A stretch of 64,000 bases of DNA. Origin: Armigeres subalbatus. Its lineage: Eukaryota > Arthropoda > Insecta > Diptera > Culicidae. A program made the position numbers and the translations under genes. The stretch's first letter is position 1; each line of letters starts with the position of its first letter. A model generated the notes under the pieces. That model was given only the letters and a program-made list of their open reading frames with translations. It did not search any database and was not told where the DNA came from. Location: the NCBI RefSeq assembly GCF_024139115.2, contig NC_085141.1, forward strand, positions 132,741,822 to 132,805,821, in the 5' to 3' direction. Shown in pieces: positions 45,418-55,718 of the stretch.

Positions 45418-46203
45418 ACACTGGGGAGACTGGGGAGACTTGATCCCTTTTCGATTTCCGATGTATCGCAGCCAAAAATTAATAAACATACGCGATTTCC
45501 ACACAGACTCTTTAATGAATATAGTATTTAACTTTACCTATTGATACCTATCCAAGAACTTACTTTGACAAAACTAGAACGGTGCCCTCAGATTTTTTTA
45601 ATATTTTCCTACAAAATACGCGGAATTTTCGAATTGCTGTGCTTATACATGAACGATTTTTGTTATTGAATTCGACAGCACACGCAATTTTAAAATCTGG
45701 GGGACTTCATCCCCATTCTATGCTATCTACGCAATATTTTTTTTTCCTGCCTGTCAAATCTACAAAAAATAGAAGCCTGAGAAAAGATTTTTTTTGAATT
45801 TCTTCGCCAAATTTTTGAATGGGTGACTGAAGGGGATCAAGTGTCCCCTATTGATGCAATAACTTCAAATCAACATGTCCTAAAATTTTGATGGAATGTT
45901 GATATTTTCATCAGTACAGATTATTAAGCATATTTATGGCTTTGCGCTGTGAAAAAAACGAAAGCATTTGGTAATTGTTATGAAAAGATGTTCAAATTTT
46001 TCGTGGCCAATCAAAAAATCTTGAGGAAGATCAAAACATACCAACCGCCCTGCAGAATAAATAAGGTTGTCAATCCAAAAAATAACTCACCATATTAATG
46101 TCATTTGTCTAGAGGATCATAACTAAAAAATACGCTAGAACAATAAATAAAACAGGAGGTGATCAAGTCTCCTCGGGGATGAAGTCTCCCCACCTTCCCC
46201 CAC
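45418..46203. mobile_element. TIR element 'GGGGAGACTTGATCCC'
   Basis: The left side carries CTGGGGAGACTGGGGAGACT-TGATCCC. The right side carries GATCAAGTCTCCTCGGGGAT-GAAGTCTCCCC, an inverted match with tandem subterminal repeats. Internal GGGGACTTCATCCCC and AGGGGATCAAGTGTCCCC repeat the motif. No transposase frame. Confidence 0.7.
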
Positions 46204-46225
46204 AATATTTGTTTGTGACCTTAAA

Positions 46226-46770
46226 AGAAGGTTCATGAAGGCGACGACGGATCGGGTGATGTGCGTAGTTTGAGACTCAGGGGAACGCACAGAATGTTAC
46301 GGTAAGGTGATGGTCTTTCATGTCTGCTATTTAAAATCGCTTAGTAGGTAATACGAAGGTCAGGGATCGACACGAGTGGTACGATTTCCACTAAGTCCGT
46401 CCAGTTATTTGGTTTCGCCGACGACATTGATATTATGACACGTAGCAAGAAGAAGAAGCTTTGAGAAGATGGAGGAAGCCTACATCAGCCTGAAGAGCGA
46501 AGCTAACTGGTTTGGACAAGTCATCAACACATCGAAGACGAAGTGTTGACCACCACCACGAGTTTGTATCAGTGGTGACGAAATCAAGGTGGTCGAAGAA
46601 TTCGTATACTTTGGCTCACTGGTGACTGCCGTACATATTATGGACTCCGCAAGATCGAATAGAGTTCGCCATAGTACCAAACTGACGATCTATTAGACTG
46701 GTATGTAGTCCTTTATGGACACGAGACCTAAACGATGCTCGTGGAGGACCAACACGCAAATGGAGCTTTT
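46226..46770 (+). pseudogene. RTE-clade fragment, copy C, heavily rearranged
   Basis: Short blocks in order match the RT of the other copies: a GACGGATCGGGTGATGTGCG block, FADDID (TTCGCCGACGACATTGAT near 46412), GTCATCAACACATCGAAGAC, and the CTCGTGGAGGACCAACACGC block near 46738. Many deletions separate them, and a GAAGAAGAAG insertion lies near 46450. No target duplication found. Old and inactive. Confidence 0.8.
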
Positions 46771-47109
46771 CTTCATATAGGTAATGTTTTATGATAAAAT
46801 TACTAAATTTAGATTTGGTGATGATCACTGATCCCGAATAAACCGTTTTGAGCCTCTACTTTCTTCAATTCTAATTATTTTCACAAACTGTCTTAGCATC
46901 GCTTCACGGTCTTTAGATAACGCACCTTTTGGTAACATAAGATGATTGATCGCTTCTTTTTCAAGCACCTTATAAGCATTTTCTCATGTAAAAATGTTAT
47001 ATTTCTGAGCATTCTACTGCACAGTGAAAAATTCTGAAAATTACACGCTATGGACAAATTTGAGCCCTTATTTTTGTGCTCAATAGCTTCTAATTTTATA
47101 TCTCTAATT

Positions 47110-47605
47110 CAGCGATTCCACGGGAAAAGAATAGAGTTGAAAAAAAAAGTTGTCCAATTTTGCTCAAAATCGCTTGGTATGTTCTTCATCGAAAATAATT
47201 AGACCCGTATTTTTTTATTTTTTTATTAGGGTGACCATGTTCGATATAGGGTTACCAGAAAAATCGCTATTTTTCAAAAAAAATTATTTTTAAAAAATCA
47301 TAACTTTTGAACCACTGGATCGATTTGCAATATTTTTTTATGGATAGAAAGCTTATTACTTCTAGTTCTTACTAAAATTTTTGGTTTGGTGTATTGGTGT
47401 ACTCAAATTTGCTAAAATGGCCAAAATATTAGTTTTTTAAAAAAAATTTAATGTTGGACCACAACGACTATATATTTTTATATTTTTTTATGAAAATTCA
47501 AATATTTTTACATTACATATTAAAAAATTAGAAATGTTCATCGAGCCGTTTTTGAGTGAAAATTTCAAGTTTTCTGCCCATACACACATGGAATGAACGT
47601 TATTT
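47110..47605 (+). repeat. Left terminal inverted repeat of the 5.3-kb element
   Basis: Runs from CAGCGATTCCACGGGAAAAG through TGGTATGTTCTTCATCGAAA, GGTAACCCTA-like (inverse) and ATCGAGCCGTTTTTGAG to CATGGAATGAACG. AT-rich, without open frames. Confidence 0.85.
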
Positions 47606-48019
47606 TCCACTATTTCAAATAGATCAAATTAAATCAAAAGTATGAAAATGTTATTCAAGAGTGTTTGTTGGTCTCGTTTATTAGAAGAATTTACGAATCG
47701 CAATAGATGAAAATAATTCAATCGGAATAGTCTGGTGTTGTAATTGATGACTTCATTTTCCAAAATCGGCAAAGCAATATGTCGTTTTTCAAAAAGGTTG
47801 GTTTTCAGCGATCCATACAATAGGTTAGGTTGTTTGTATGTTTTCAATATTTTTGATGCAGGTAATTCATTGTATTTTCTTTTTTGATTATGATTCATCT
47901 GTCTCCTTTTCCTTGTTCACTCTACCTAAATGATACCCAAAGGGACTATTTAAAGTGGTCTATAAGGTAAAGTATATGTCAGTAAAGAAAATCAGTGAAA
48001 TTGTCCAGTTGCCTTACTG

Positions 48020-49012
48020 AAGAAACGTTTAATACAATGAAGCACGAATGCTCAAATTGCCAAAAACCCTTAGGCACAAGAAACTTATTCATAACCATTT
48101 AAAAACGTATCATGACTTGTTTTTTAAAATACTTTGAGAAAATCCTGTCTGCAAACCTGTGATCATTGCCCGGGTACGCAGACACTGGAGAATGACCTGA
48201 TGAATTTTCTTGAAAATGTCGATTCCTTAGAATTTAAACAATGGAAGCAAACAGATCGTTGTCATTTAAATTCAATGCGAATGGATGCAGAAGAGTATGT
48301 CGAAACGTTTTTAGGAAAATTATCTCCGCATAATTTTATTGCAGAGCAACAAGGAAACTACTTAAAACAACTTAAAATTAATTTGGAAGCAACTGATTGC
48401 ATTATAATTGCTGACTTCTCTGAAAATTACTCTTTTGTTATTCAGGACGCTATCCAAGGGCAAACGCTCAATGCACAATCCATCCTTTTGTCATATATTA
48501 TAAGAATGAAGCACAAAATTTAAAGTTTACAAGCTTCATAGCAATCGCAGAATTTACTAAACATAACCATGTTGCCGTTCGGCTGTTTATAACAAATTGT
48601 GTGAATTTCATTAAAAAAAAGCTACCTTACCTGAAAAATATCCATTTTTTTTTCTGATGGATCAGGCAGTCAATACAAAAATAAGATGACTGCTTTCAAT
48701 TTGTGCCACATGCACAAGGATTTCGGTCTTAATGCAGAGTGGAACTTTTCTGCCACTTGCCATGGAAAAGGGCCTTGTGACGCTTTGTGAGGTGTTTTAA
48801 AGCGAAACGCTTCAAAAGCAAGTTTACAAGGCCATCATATTACAACTGCATACGAACTTTACTCTTGGGCTGTTTCTAAAGTAGATTCCAAAATATATTA
48901 CGAGTTTTTCTCGGAAAAAGATGCAATGGAAAAGAAAATAAAGAACCGTTATACTCGTGTAAAACAAATCTCTGGGACACAATCGATTCATTACTTTAAG
49001 CCACGAAATTAA
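48020..49012 (+). pseudogene. Transposase-like gene of an unclassified family, broken
   Basis: The best open piece (48134-48523) has an N-terminal Cys/His-rich start (CLQTCDHCPGT), then KQWKQTDRCHL, HNFIAEQQGNYLKQLK and ADFSENYSFVIQDAIQG. After a frameshift the frame continues with HPFVIYYKNEAQNLKF, then, past a second shift near 48645, SDGSGSQYKNKMTAFNLCH, AEWNFSATCHGKGPCDAL, a stop, and VLKRNASKASLQGHH. It ends IPGT-like ISGTQSIHYFKPRN at 49012. The Asp residues in ADFSENYS and FSDG are candidates for an RNase H-fold catalytic pair, but this is inference. I am familiar with similar unannotated proteins in invertebrate genomes but cannot name a domain. At least two frameshifts and one stop make it inactive. 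It sits between the long TIRs of the 5.3-kb element. Confidence 0.7.
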
Positions 49013-49270
49013 AATTACATTATCGTGAAACGGTTTTCGTTTCCAGATGAAGAAAAGTGTGTTAAATTGTCAGAATTTTGCTATGTAATATTTTTTTTTT
49101 TGATGAATTATGAAAAATAAAAATAATCAAATTAAATGCTAAGTTTTAATTGAAGGTAATCAGAGAAAACCATTGCTTGTAGTCTAAAGCTTGGAGATTT
49201 GGGCTACCATTCCTCAATATAGCAGAGCCAAGATTCTCTCAGACAGCGCTGGTTGCCAAATTTTTAATAA

Positions 49271-50613
49271 TAGGGGAAAAGTGGGTAAAACCGACACCTT
49301 AAGCAACTTTACAGTTCCCCAATCTATGAAGCAATTTTCCGGTCTAGAAATCTCATACAAGCATACTTTGGCTCTTCATGCATCAGTCTATGAGGTCTCA
49401 GGATAATATTTCTTGATAGAATTTGATTTATGATCAAAACGCGAACAGTCCATCTCCCAGCCCAAACAGCTGGGGTGCGGGTAAGATCGACACCACATGA
49501 GGGTAAAACCGACACATCAAATCGTTATGGATTTGAACATCAGAACAATCCTAAATGATGTTACAACATAATTGAAAATGTTTAGCAACATTCATTTTGA
49601 TATTTGTGTATGAAATTCATGTTTAGGGGTCACTCATAAACGATGGTTGAACAAAATTTTATATATTTAAAATCATCACCACATATCATATTTTATTTAG
49701 TTTCTTTAGTGGGTCGGGTGAAAAATATATAGAGTATAAGAATGTTGATGATGAAATGAAATAAGAATGTTAGTAACAAATTAAATATTGACCTACATTT
49801 AAATTTCACTTATTTTAAAAAGTTGTTTATAACGGCGATTTAAAATAAATGCGTGTGGTGCAGTTATGACAAGAAATGAAAATGACTAGTTCCGCAGGTG
49901 ACAAGCTACATGTTTACAGGGGTGACAATGGATCACGAAAGAACAACACTAGAGAACGGATTGAATATATCTAAAAGCAAAATAAGCCTAAAAATACGGT
50001 TCTTCTTTGAGCGCTATTGTTATCCGATCTGCAGGTTTTCCTTGATGACTCAACATTGCCCCTCAGACCTATTGTTACGCACAAAGATGATATGGTATGT
50101 AATCAGTCTATGATTAAGTTATATTCCCCGGCGCTTCGTTTTCCAATACTTGAATTATATTATGCAGACACATCATAGTCTAATAAAACAGAGGTATTTC
50201 GTGATTCGATGGCAGGTGTCGAATTTACCCCAACTGATAGCATAATAATGATGAGATACATGTGTATTTTTATAATTAGAAAATTTAACTATTTTTCCAC
50301 AACATACACAAAATGATGTTCAATTATGGATCAGAGATGGATTAAATACTGAAAATCAACAAATTATTGTCGGAAAAGCTTATACACCGATGTCAAAATT
50401 TTACATAACTTATCTCCTCAATGGTGATCAATGATAATTGTCTGTTTATTATGACTCTTCCACGTCTTCGCCAGTTACAAAGTGACTAGAAACACAAGAA
50501 ATCAAACGTTTATTCAAAGTGTGTCGAAATTCGGTCCGATAATCACTTGAAATCAGAGATTTGTAGTGGTGTCGGTCTTACCCGCAGTGTCGGTTTTACC
50601 CATAATTCCCCTA
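49271..50613. mobile_element. TIR element 'TAGGGGAAAAGTGGGTAAAA', complete copy
   Basis: TAGGGGAAAAGTGGGTAAAA-CCGACACC at the left is mirrored by GTGTCGGTTTTACCC-ATAATTCCCCTA at the right. GTAAAACCGACAC also recurs subterminally near 49502 and, inverted, near 50570. The 1.34-kb interior lacks a long frame. A truncated relative is at 33850-34942. Inserted inside the 5.3-kb transposon. Confidence 0.85.
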
Positions 50614-50650
50614 CCAGTGGAAAGCATTCATTACACAAAGAATTTCAACG

Positions 50651-50896
50651 TACACAGATAGAAAAATTCACTGGAATTTACACCAAAAATCATGCACATA
50701 AATGGAACATCATTATTATCATAATTCCACGCGTGATATAGCCTAAATGTATATAATATTTAACGTGAATCATCAATATTGCATACAAGTTGTACGCAAA
50801 CTTGTTAGGAAGAGAACCGTTTTAGCGTATACTAGCGTAGATTTCCGCATCCCAAGTTTCACGCGCTGTTTACTTTTCACATTTTTTTTCTGTGTA
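50651..50896. mobile_element. MITE 'TACACAGAWAGAAAAA'
   Basis: TACACAGATAGAAAAATTC at the left and TTTTTTTCTGTGTA at the right form short inverted ends. Interior AT-rich. Confidence 0.5.
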
Positions 50897-51041
50897 GATT
50901 TCATTGGTCGGAAAAATTGTGTTTTTTGGACTTCAAAATTGATTTTTCAACTTCACTAAATATAAAAAAAATTCTACACGCTAAAAAAAATATATTCTAG
51001 TTTCAGTTCGCCCCTTTTGTGGAATAATTCAAAATAGTTAA

Positions 51042-51180
51042 GTTTACTCAGTCGTGGTTTACGCTACCACTCAAATTCGGCATGAGTGCCTCTGCAACCC
51101 TTATGAGCACTCATGCTGAATTAGGACGCTAACGGACCATTGTGGTTTCAGTTAAAGCGTAAATCATGGTTGAGTAAACC
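51042..51180. mobile_element. MITE 'GTTTACTCARYCRTGRTTTA'
   Basis: GTTTACTCAGTCGTGGTTTA-CGCT pairs with AGCGTAAATCATGGTTGAGT-AAACC. Inner GGCATGAGTGC and GCACTCATGCTG pair as well, giving a 139-base hairpin-forming element. Confidence 0.75.
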
Positions 51181-51387
51181 CTAGCAATGTTGGTCTCTGC
51201 TTTTAAACAATTTGAGGGTGATTTATAGTTCTTACATTTAATGGGGTCAGAATTGGCCTCCCCTACTTTTGATAGGTACATTACTTCACAAATAAAACTA
51301 GATTTGTAAACATGGTTATCATGAATTTATTAGGAATAAGTTTGATAACTTCAACAGAATGATTCCCGCAGTTATTTTGAAGTGATG

Positions 51388-51896
51388 GAAATTATGCTCA
51401 TTCCATGTGTGTATGTTCAGAAAACTTGAAATTTTCAAAAAAATGTAACACAAAAACGGCTCGATGAACATTTCTAATTTTTTGATATGTTATCAAAAAA
51501 TGTTTGAATTTTCATAAAAAAATATAAAAATATATAGTCGTTGTGGTTCAACATTTCAAAAATGATAAAAAACGAATATTTTGGCCATTTTAGCAAATTT
51601 GAGTACACCAATACACCAAACCAATATTCTTAGTAAAAACTAGAAGTAATAAGCTTTCTATCCATAAAAAAAACATTGCAAATCGATACAGTGGTTCAAA
51701 AGTTATGATTTTTTTAAAATAAAAAATTTCGAAAAATAGCTATTTTTCTGGTAACCCTATATCGAACATGGTCACCTTAATAAAAAAATAAAAAAATACG
51801 GGTCTAATTATTTTCGATGAAGAACATACCAAGCGATTTTGTGCAAAATTGGACAACTTTTTTTTTCTACTCTATTCTTTTTCCGTGGAATCGCTG
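51388..51896 (-). repeat. Right terminal inverted repeat, inner copy
   Basis: Reverse complement of the left TIR. It begins TCATTCCATGTGTGTATG and ends GGAATCGCTG at 51896, immediately followed by the start of the outer copy. Confidence 0.85.
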
Positions 51897-52401
51897 AACG
51901 TTCATTCCATGTATGTATGGGCAGAAAACTTGAAATTTTCAAAAAAAATGTAACTCAAAAACGGCTCGATGAACATTTCTAATTTTTTGATATGTTATGT
52001 AAAAATATTTGAATTTTCATAAAAAAAAATATAAAAATATATAGTCGTTGTGGTCCAACATTTAAAAAATCTTAAAAAACGAATATTTTGACCATTTTAG
52101 CAAATTTGAGTGCACCAATACACCAAACCAAAAATTTTAGTAAAAACTAGAAGTAATAAGCTTTCTATCCATAAAAAATATTGCAAATCGATCCAGTGGA
52201 TCAAAAGTTATGATTTTTTTTAAATAAAAAATTTCGAAAAATAGCGATTTTTCTGGTAACCCTATACCGAACATGGTCACATTAATAAAAAAATAAAAAA
52301 ATACGGGTCTAATTATTTTCGATGAAGAACATACCAAGCGATTTTGAGCAAAATTGGACAACTTTTTTTTTCAACTCTATTCTTTTCCCGTGGAATCGCT
52401 G
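51897..52401 (-). repeat. Right terminal inverted repeat, outer copy
   Basis: Begins AACGTTCATTCCATG and ends CGTGGAATCGCTG at the element boundary. It is closer to the left TIR at its outer end (CCCGTGGAATCGC) than is the inner copy (TTCCGTGGAATCGC). Confidence 0.85.
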
Positions 52402-52410
52402 TAATTTATA

Positions 52411-53101
52411 TACTTTTTCTTGTATGCAATATTGAATACAAGACCCATAGCAATGACAACCTGTAATTTTCAAATGTGATGGAAAAATGAGTCAAATGGA
52501 GCCTTTATGCTACATCATATATGCTGTAACATTTGAATACTGTGTACTATTTCCTGCCACGATGCGTCTCCGAACTTCTCTGCTGGTATCGTCATCGGAG
52601 GTCAACAGTGAGCCCAACTACACGAATTTTTCAGCCACCTCGATTTCGTCACCACTGATAGAAACTCGTGATGAATGGTTAACGTTGGCCTCTCTCGAGC
52701 CTTTTCGACGTGTTGTGACTAGTCCGATCTGCTTCACTTCCCTCCCTAACGGCAAAAAAAAATGTGGGTTTATTTAATTTCGACTATTCTGCCATACATT
52801 GCGAAAATCAGAGTTACGCTAATTTTTCATACAAAAACTGATAAGATCATTCAACAAAAGTGGACAAAGATTGACAAACGAGATATTATGGATTTGATGG
52901 GTCTGAATGCATAGTTTCAGGATACGATTGAAATTTTTTGCTGATATTTGCTACTAGCTGCGCACAGTATACAAATGTTACAGCATATATGATGTAACAA
53001 AAAGGCTCCATTCGACTCGACACATTTTTCCATCAAATTTGAAAATTACAGGTTGTCATTGTTTTGGAGCTTGTATTCAATATAGCATACAAGAAAAAGT
53101 A
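52411..53101. mobile_element. Palindromic element, TIRs of about 130 bases, TA-flanked
   Basis: The left arm (52411-52545) and right arm (52970-53101) are inverted repeats: CTTTTTCTTGTATGCAATAT, ATGACAACCTGTAATTTTCA and CATATATGCTGTAACATTTG each have complements on the right. TA flanks both outer ends. The loop holds an RTE fragment (52545-52755). Confidence 0.8.
52545..52755 (-). pseudogene. RTE-clade fragment, copy D
   Basis: The minus strand carries the post-catalytic RT segment matching other copies (blocks equivalent to ISGDEIEVAEKFV-LGSL and TSREVRRRIVAG). It is about 200 bases long and sits in the loop of a palindromic element. No ends or target duplication recognised. Confidence 0.75.
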
Positions 53102-53215
53102 GGATGTAAAATAAAGACCATAACGTTTTGATCACAGTGGCTACGGTTAAGAATGGTGACCGTAAGAAAAAACGATTTTCTTCAGACATTTTTGGAGGCA
53201 AGATTTTATCAGTAT

Positions 53216-53440
53216 TAGGGGAACTGTTCCGTTTTCCATCTCACTGAACATATATTCATCTCATAACAAACAAAGGAATACAGCACAAAACAGAGGAATA
53301 CAGCACCAATCTCATCGCTTCTTTTTGCTAACATGCGTGCTTACTGCTGAAAAAAATCATAAAATAAGAAACAAATCAAATTCCTTCTCATTGCTTTGTT
53401 TTTGATGGGATGGACATAGGAGCTATGGGATGTAGTGCCA
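53216..53440 (+). repeat. Repeat 'TAGGGGAACTGTTCCG', copy 2
   Basis: TAGGGGAACTGTTCCGTTTT, GAACATATATTCATCT and CGCTTCTTTTTGCTAACATG match 16740-16890, with an insertion in the middle (AGAGGAATACAGCAC duplicated). Confidence 0.6.
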
Positions 53441-53529
53441 AACCATTCCCCCATATTGATTATGGTTCGTAAACTGTATAACTCATTGATTAAGGCTAAG
53501 GTATTTGTTTCCCATAGATATGTATTGTT

Positions 53530-53785
53530 CGAAGACCAATACCATGCTGAGGGTGGCTGGGTTAAATTCCCGGTGCCGGTCTAGGCAATTTTCCTTTTGG
53601 AAATCTTCTCGACCTTCCTGGGCATAAAAGTATCATCGTGTTAGCCTCATGATATACGAATGCAAAAATGGTAACTTGGCGTTGAAACCTCGCGGTTAAT
53701 AACTGTGGATGTGCTGAATGAACACTAAGCAGCGAGGCGGCTATGTCCCAGTGGGGAATGCAATGCCAATAAAACGAAGAAGAAG
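53530..53785 (+). mobile_element. SINE (Feilai-like), 5'-truncated
   Basis: Starts at ACCATGCTGAGGGTGGCTGG, so the A-box part is missing, and the B-box is altered to GGTTAAATTCC. The body and an AAACGAAGAAGAAG tail are present. Confidence 0.88.
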
Positions 53786-53961
53786 TTTACACGTTTTTAA
53801 ACTTTGTCGATGGCAGCAAGAAAACATTTTTCAGTCGAGGTCTTAGATCTTACTTTGAGCAGTAGCTAAACTCAAGCACTTTAATCCTTTCTATTTGTTC
53901 GTATCACTAGCCTTGTATAAACATGTTAGAATACATTTAAAAGATGTATCCTCAAACCGAA

Positions 53962-54710
53962 GAGGGAAGCTAAGCGGATCGGTCTAGTCATCAATACGTT
54001 GAAGACGAAGTACATGATAGGAAGAGGTTCAAGAGAAGACAATGTGAGTCACCCACCGTGAGTTTGCATCGGTGATGACGAAATCGAGGTGGTAGATAAA
54101 TTTGTGTACTTGGGCTCTCTGGTGACTGCCGAAAATGATACCAGCAGAGAAATTCGGAGACGCATAGTGGCTGGAAATCGTACGTACTTTGGACTCCGCA
54201 AGACGCTCCGATCGAATAGAGTTCGCCGCCGTACCAAACTGACAATCTACAAAACGCTCATTAGACCGGTAGTCCTCTATGGACACGAGACCTGGACGAT
54301 TCTCGTGGAGGACCAACGCGCACTTGGAGTTTTCGAAAGGAAAGTGCTGCGTACCATCTATGGTGGGGTGCAGATGGCGGACGGTACGTGGAGGAGGCGA
54401 ATGAACCACGAGTTGCATGAGCTGCTGGGAGAACCATCCATCGTTCACACCGCGAAAATCGGACGACTGCGGTGGACCGGGCACGTAGCCAGAATGTCGG
54501 ACAGTAACCCGGTGAAAATGGTTCTCGACAACGATCCGATGGGCACAAGAAGGCGAGGTGCGCAGCAGGCAAGGTGGATCGATCAGGTGGAAGATGACTT
54601 GTGGACCCTCCGTGCGTGGTTGGCGACTTGTAGCCATGGACCGAGCCAAATGGAGAAGACTCTTATATACCGCACAGGCCATTTCGGCCTTAGTGTGAAA
54701 AAATAAATAA
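53962..54710 (+). pseudogene. RTE-clade retrotransposon, copy E, 5'-truncated
   Basis: The 14-base target duplication ATCCTCAAACCGAA (53948-53961, 54711-54724) bounds a 750-base 3' end. The frame 54089-54706 encodes the C-terminal third of the RTE pol (FVYLGSLVTAENDTSREIRR, RPVVLYGHETWTILVEDQRA, TAKIGRLRWTGHVARM). It is free of stops until near the end, where a small deletion (DLWTLRAWLA) shifts the terminus. The tail is (AAAT)n-like. It lacks the RT catalytic core. Confidence 0.9.
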
Positions 54711-54724
54711 ATCCTCAAACCGAA

Positions 54725-55107
54725 AAAAATCACCTTGGCCCAAGAGCTTCTAGCAGCACCGTGCTGGTAAAAGGCCAGGAGCCATTTTTAGTATGAAAAT
54801 AATCCTTCATTTTTAATGGAAAAACTGTCTAATATGCTGACGCTATAATTTTATTTATAATTCTCTTGAAATTAAAAATGTTATCCTGAGAAAGGCATCG
54901 CTGTGACTGAAATGAGTGCTGCACGCATGTTGGCCGGGAATGGGGTAAGAAACCCTATGTGCACGGGGATCTTAACTCACTTCTCGTTACTCAATTTTGT
55001 ATACTACTACACACTTAGTACAGTTTCTAGTGGAGTTCCAAACAAGCTCCGGAGAAAATTCCGTAGATTTTTTCGAGATAATTGCGAAGAATGTTCCGAA
55101 GAGATGC
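54725..55107. other. No gene recognised
   Basis: Mixed-composition spacer. The open frame at 54903-55166 has no recognisable domain and runs into the adjacent transposon terminus. Confidence 0.4.
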
Positions 55108-55718
55108 TACCCGAGCAGAGTCCGCTATCAAAATGTTATCAAAATGATAACAAATTGAGTTTTTGATATCATAACTATAACATATTTTGATATAGAATTG
55201 CAGAGTACTCTAGCAAATATCATATTTTGATATTACTTTGATAACTGAAAATAATAAATAGAGTCCGTATTTTATAAACCGCCTGAAAACATATTTGAGG
55301 CCGTACACTTATTACGTGACAGCTTAAAGAGGGAGGCGGGGTCTGTCATTTTTACGTTCCTATGAATGAAAAGTTATTTGCAAAAAAGTTATTGAAGGAA
55401 ATCTAACATTGGGAAATGACGGTTGAAAAATCCAGAAAAATATCATACATAATAAAGTGCGATAGGTAGAAGATAGGGCTACATGAATAGAAATTATTTT
55501 CCGTTCAACGGTATATGAAGATTTTTCTTACGGATTGAAAAAAAAATTATATAGTCATATTTTAATTTTTGATGATTAATATTTTTTTTGAATCCACATA
55601 TATGAGTGTTGAACTTGCAAACTGATATAAAATTGCTCACTTTATGTTCTAATTTCTTGGTAAAACGAACGGAATGTCGATTATCATAATTTTTTTTAAC
55701 AAATGTCCTAGTTTATAC

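Larger units (their letters stand above)
47110..52401 (+). mobile_element. 5.3-kb DNA transposon with 0.5-kb TIRs and 5-bp TSD
   Basis: The left end starts CAGCGATTCCACGGGAAAAG at 47110 and the right end is its exact reverse complement, finishing CGTGGAATCGCTG at 52401. TAATT lies directly outside both ends (47105-47109, 52402-52406), a 5-bp target duplication. The inverted repeats extend about 500 bases, and the right one is present twice in tandem. Between them is a broken gene with transposase-like motifs (48020-49012). Later insertions occupy 49271-50613, 50651-50896 and 51042-51180. The terminal sequence, TSD length and protein do not fit a superfamily I recognise. The boundaries are well supported; the link between gene and TIRs is inferred from position. 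Confidence 0.75.

Noticed and set aside
45582..45797. 71-residue plus-strand frame inside the GGGGAGACTTGATCCC element
   Set aside because: Too short and without transposase motifs; interior of a non-autonomous element.
47629..47898. 89-residue minus-strand frame between the left TIR and the transposase-like gene
   Set aside because: AT-rich, Asn/Leu/Lys-heavy composition, no motif. Considered and left as a chance frame, although it could be a second gene of the 5.3-kb element.
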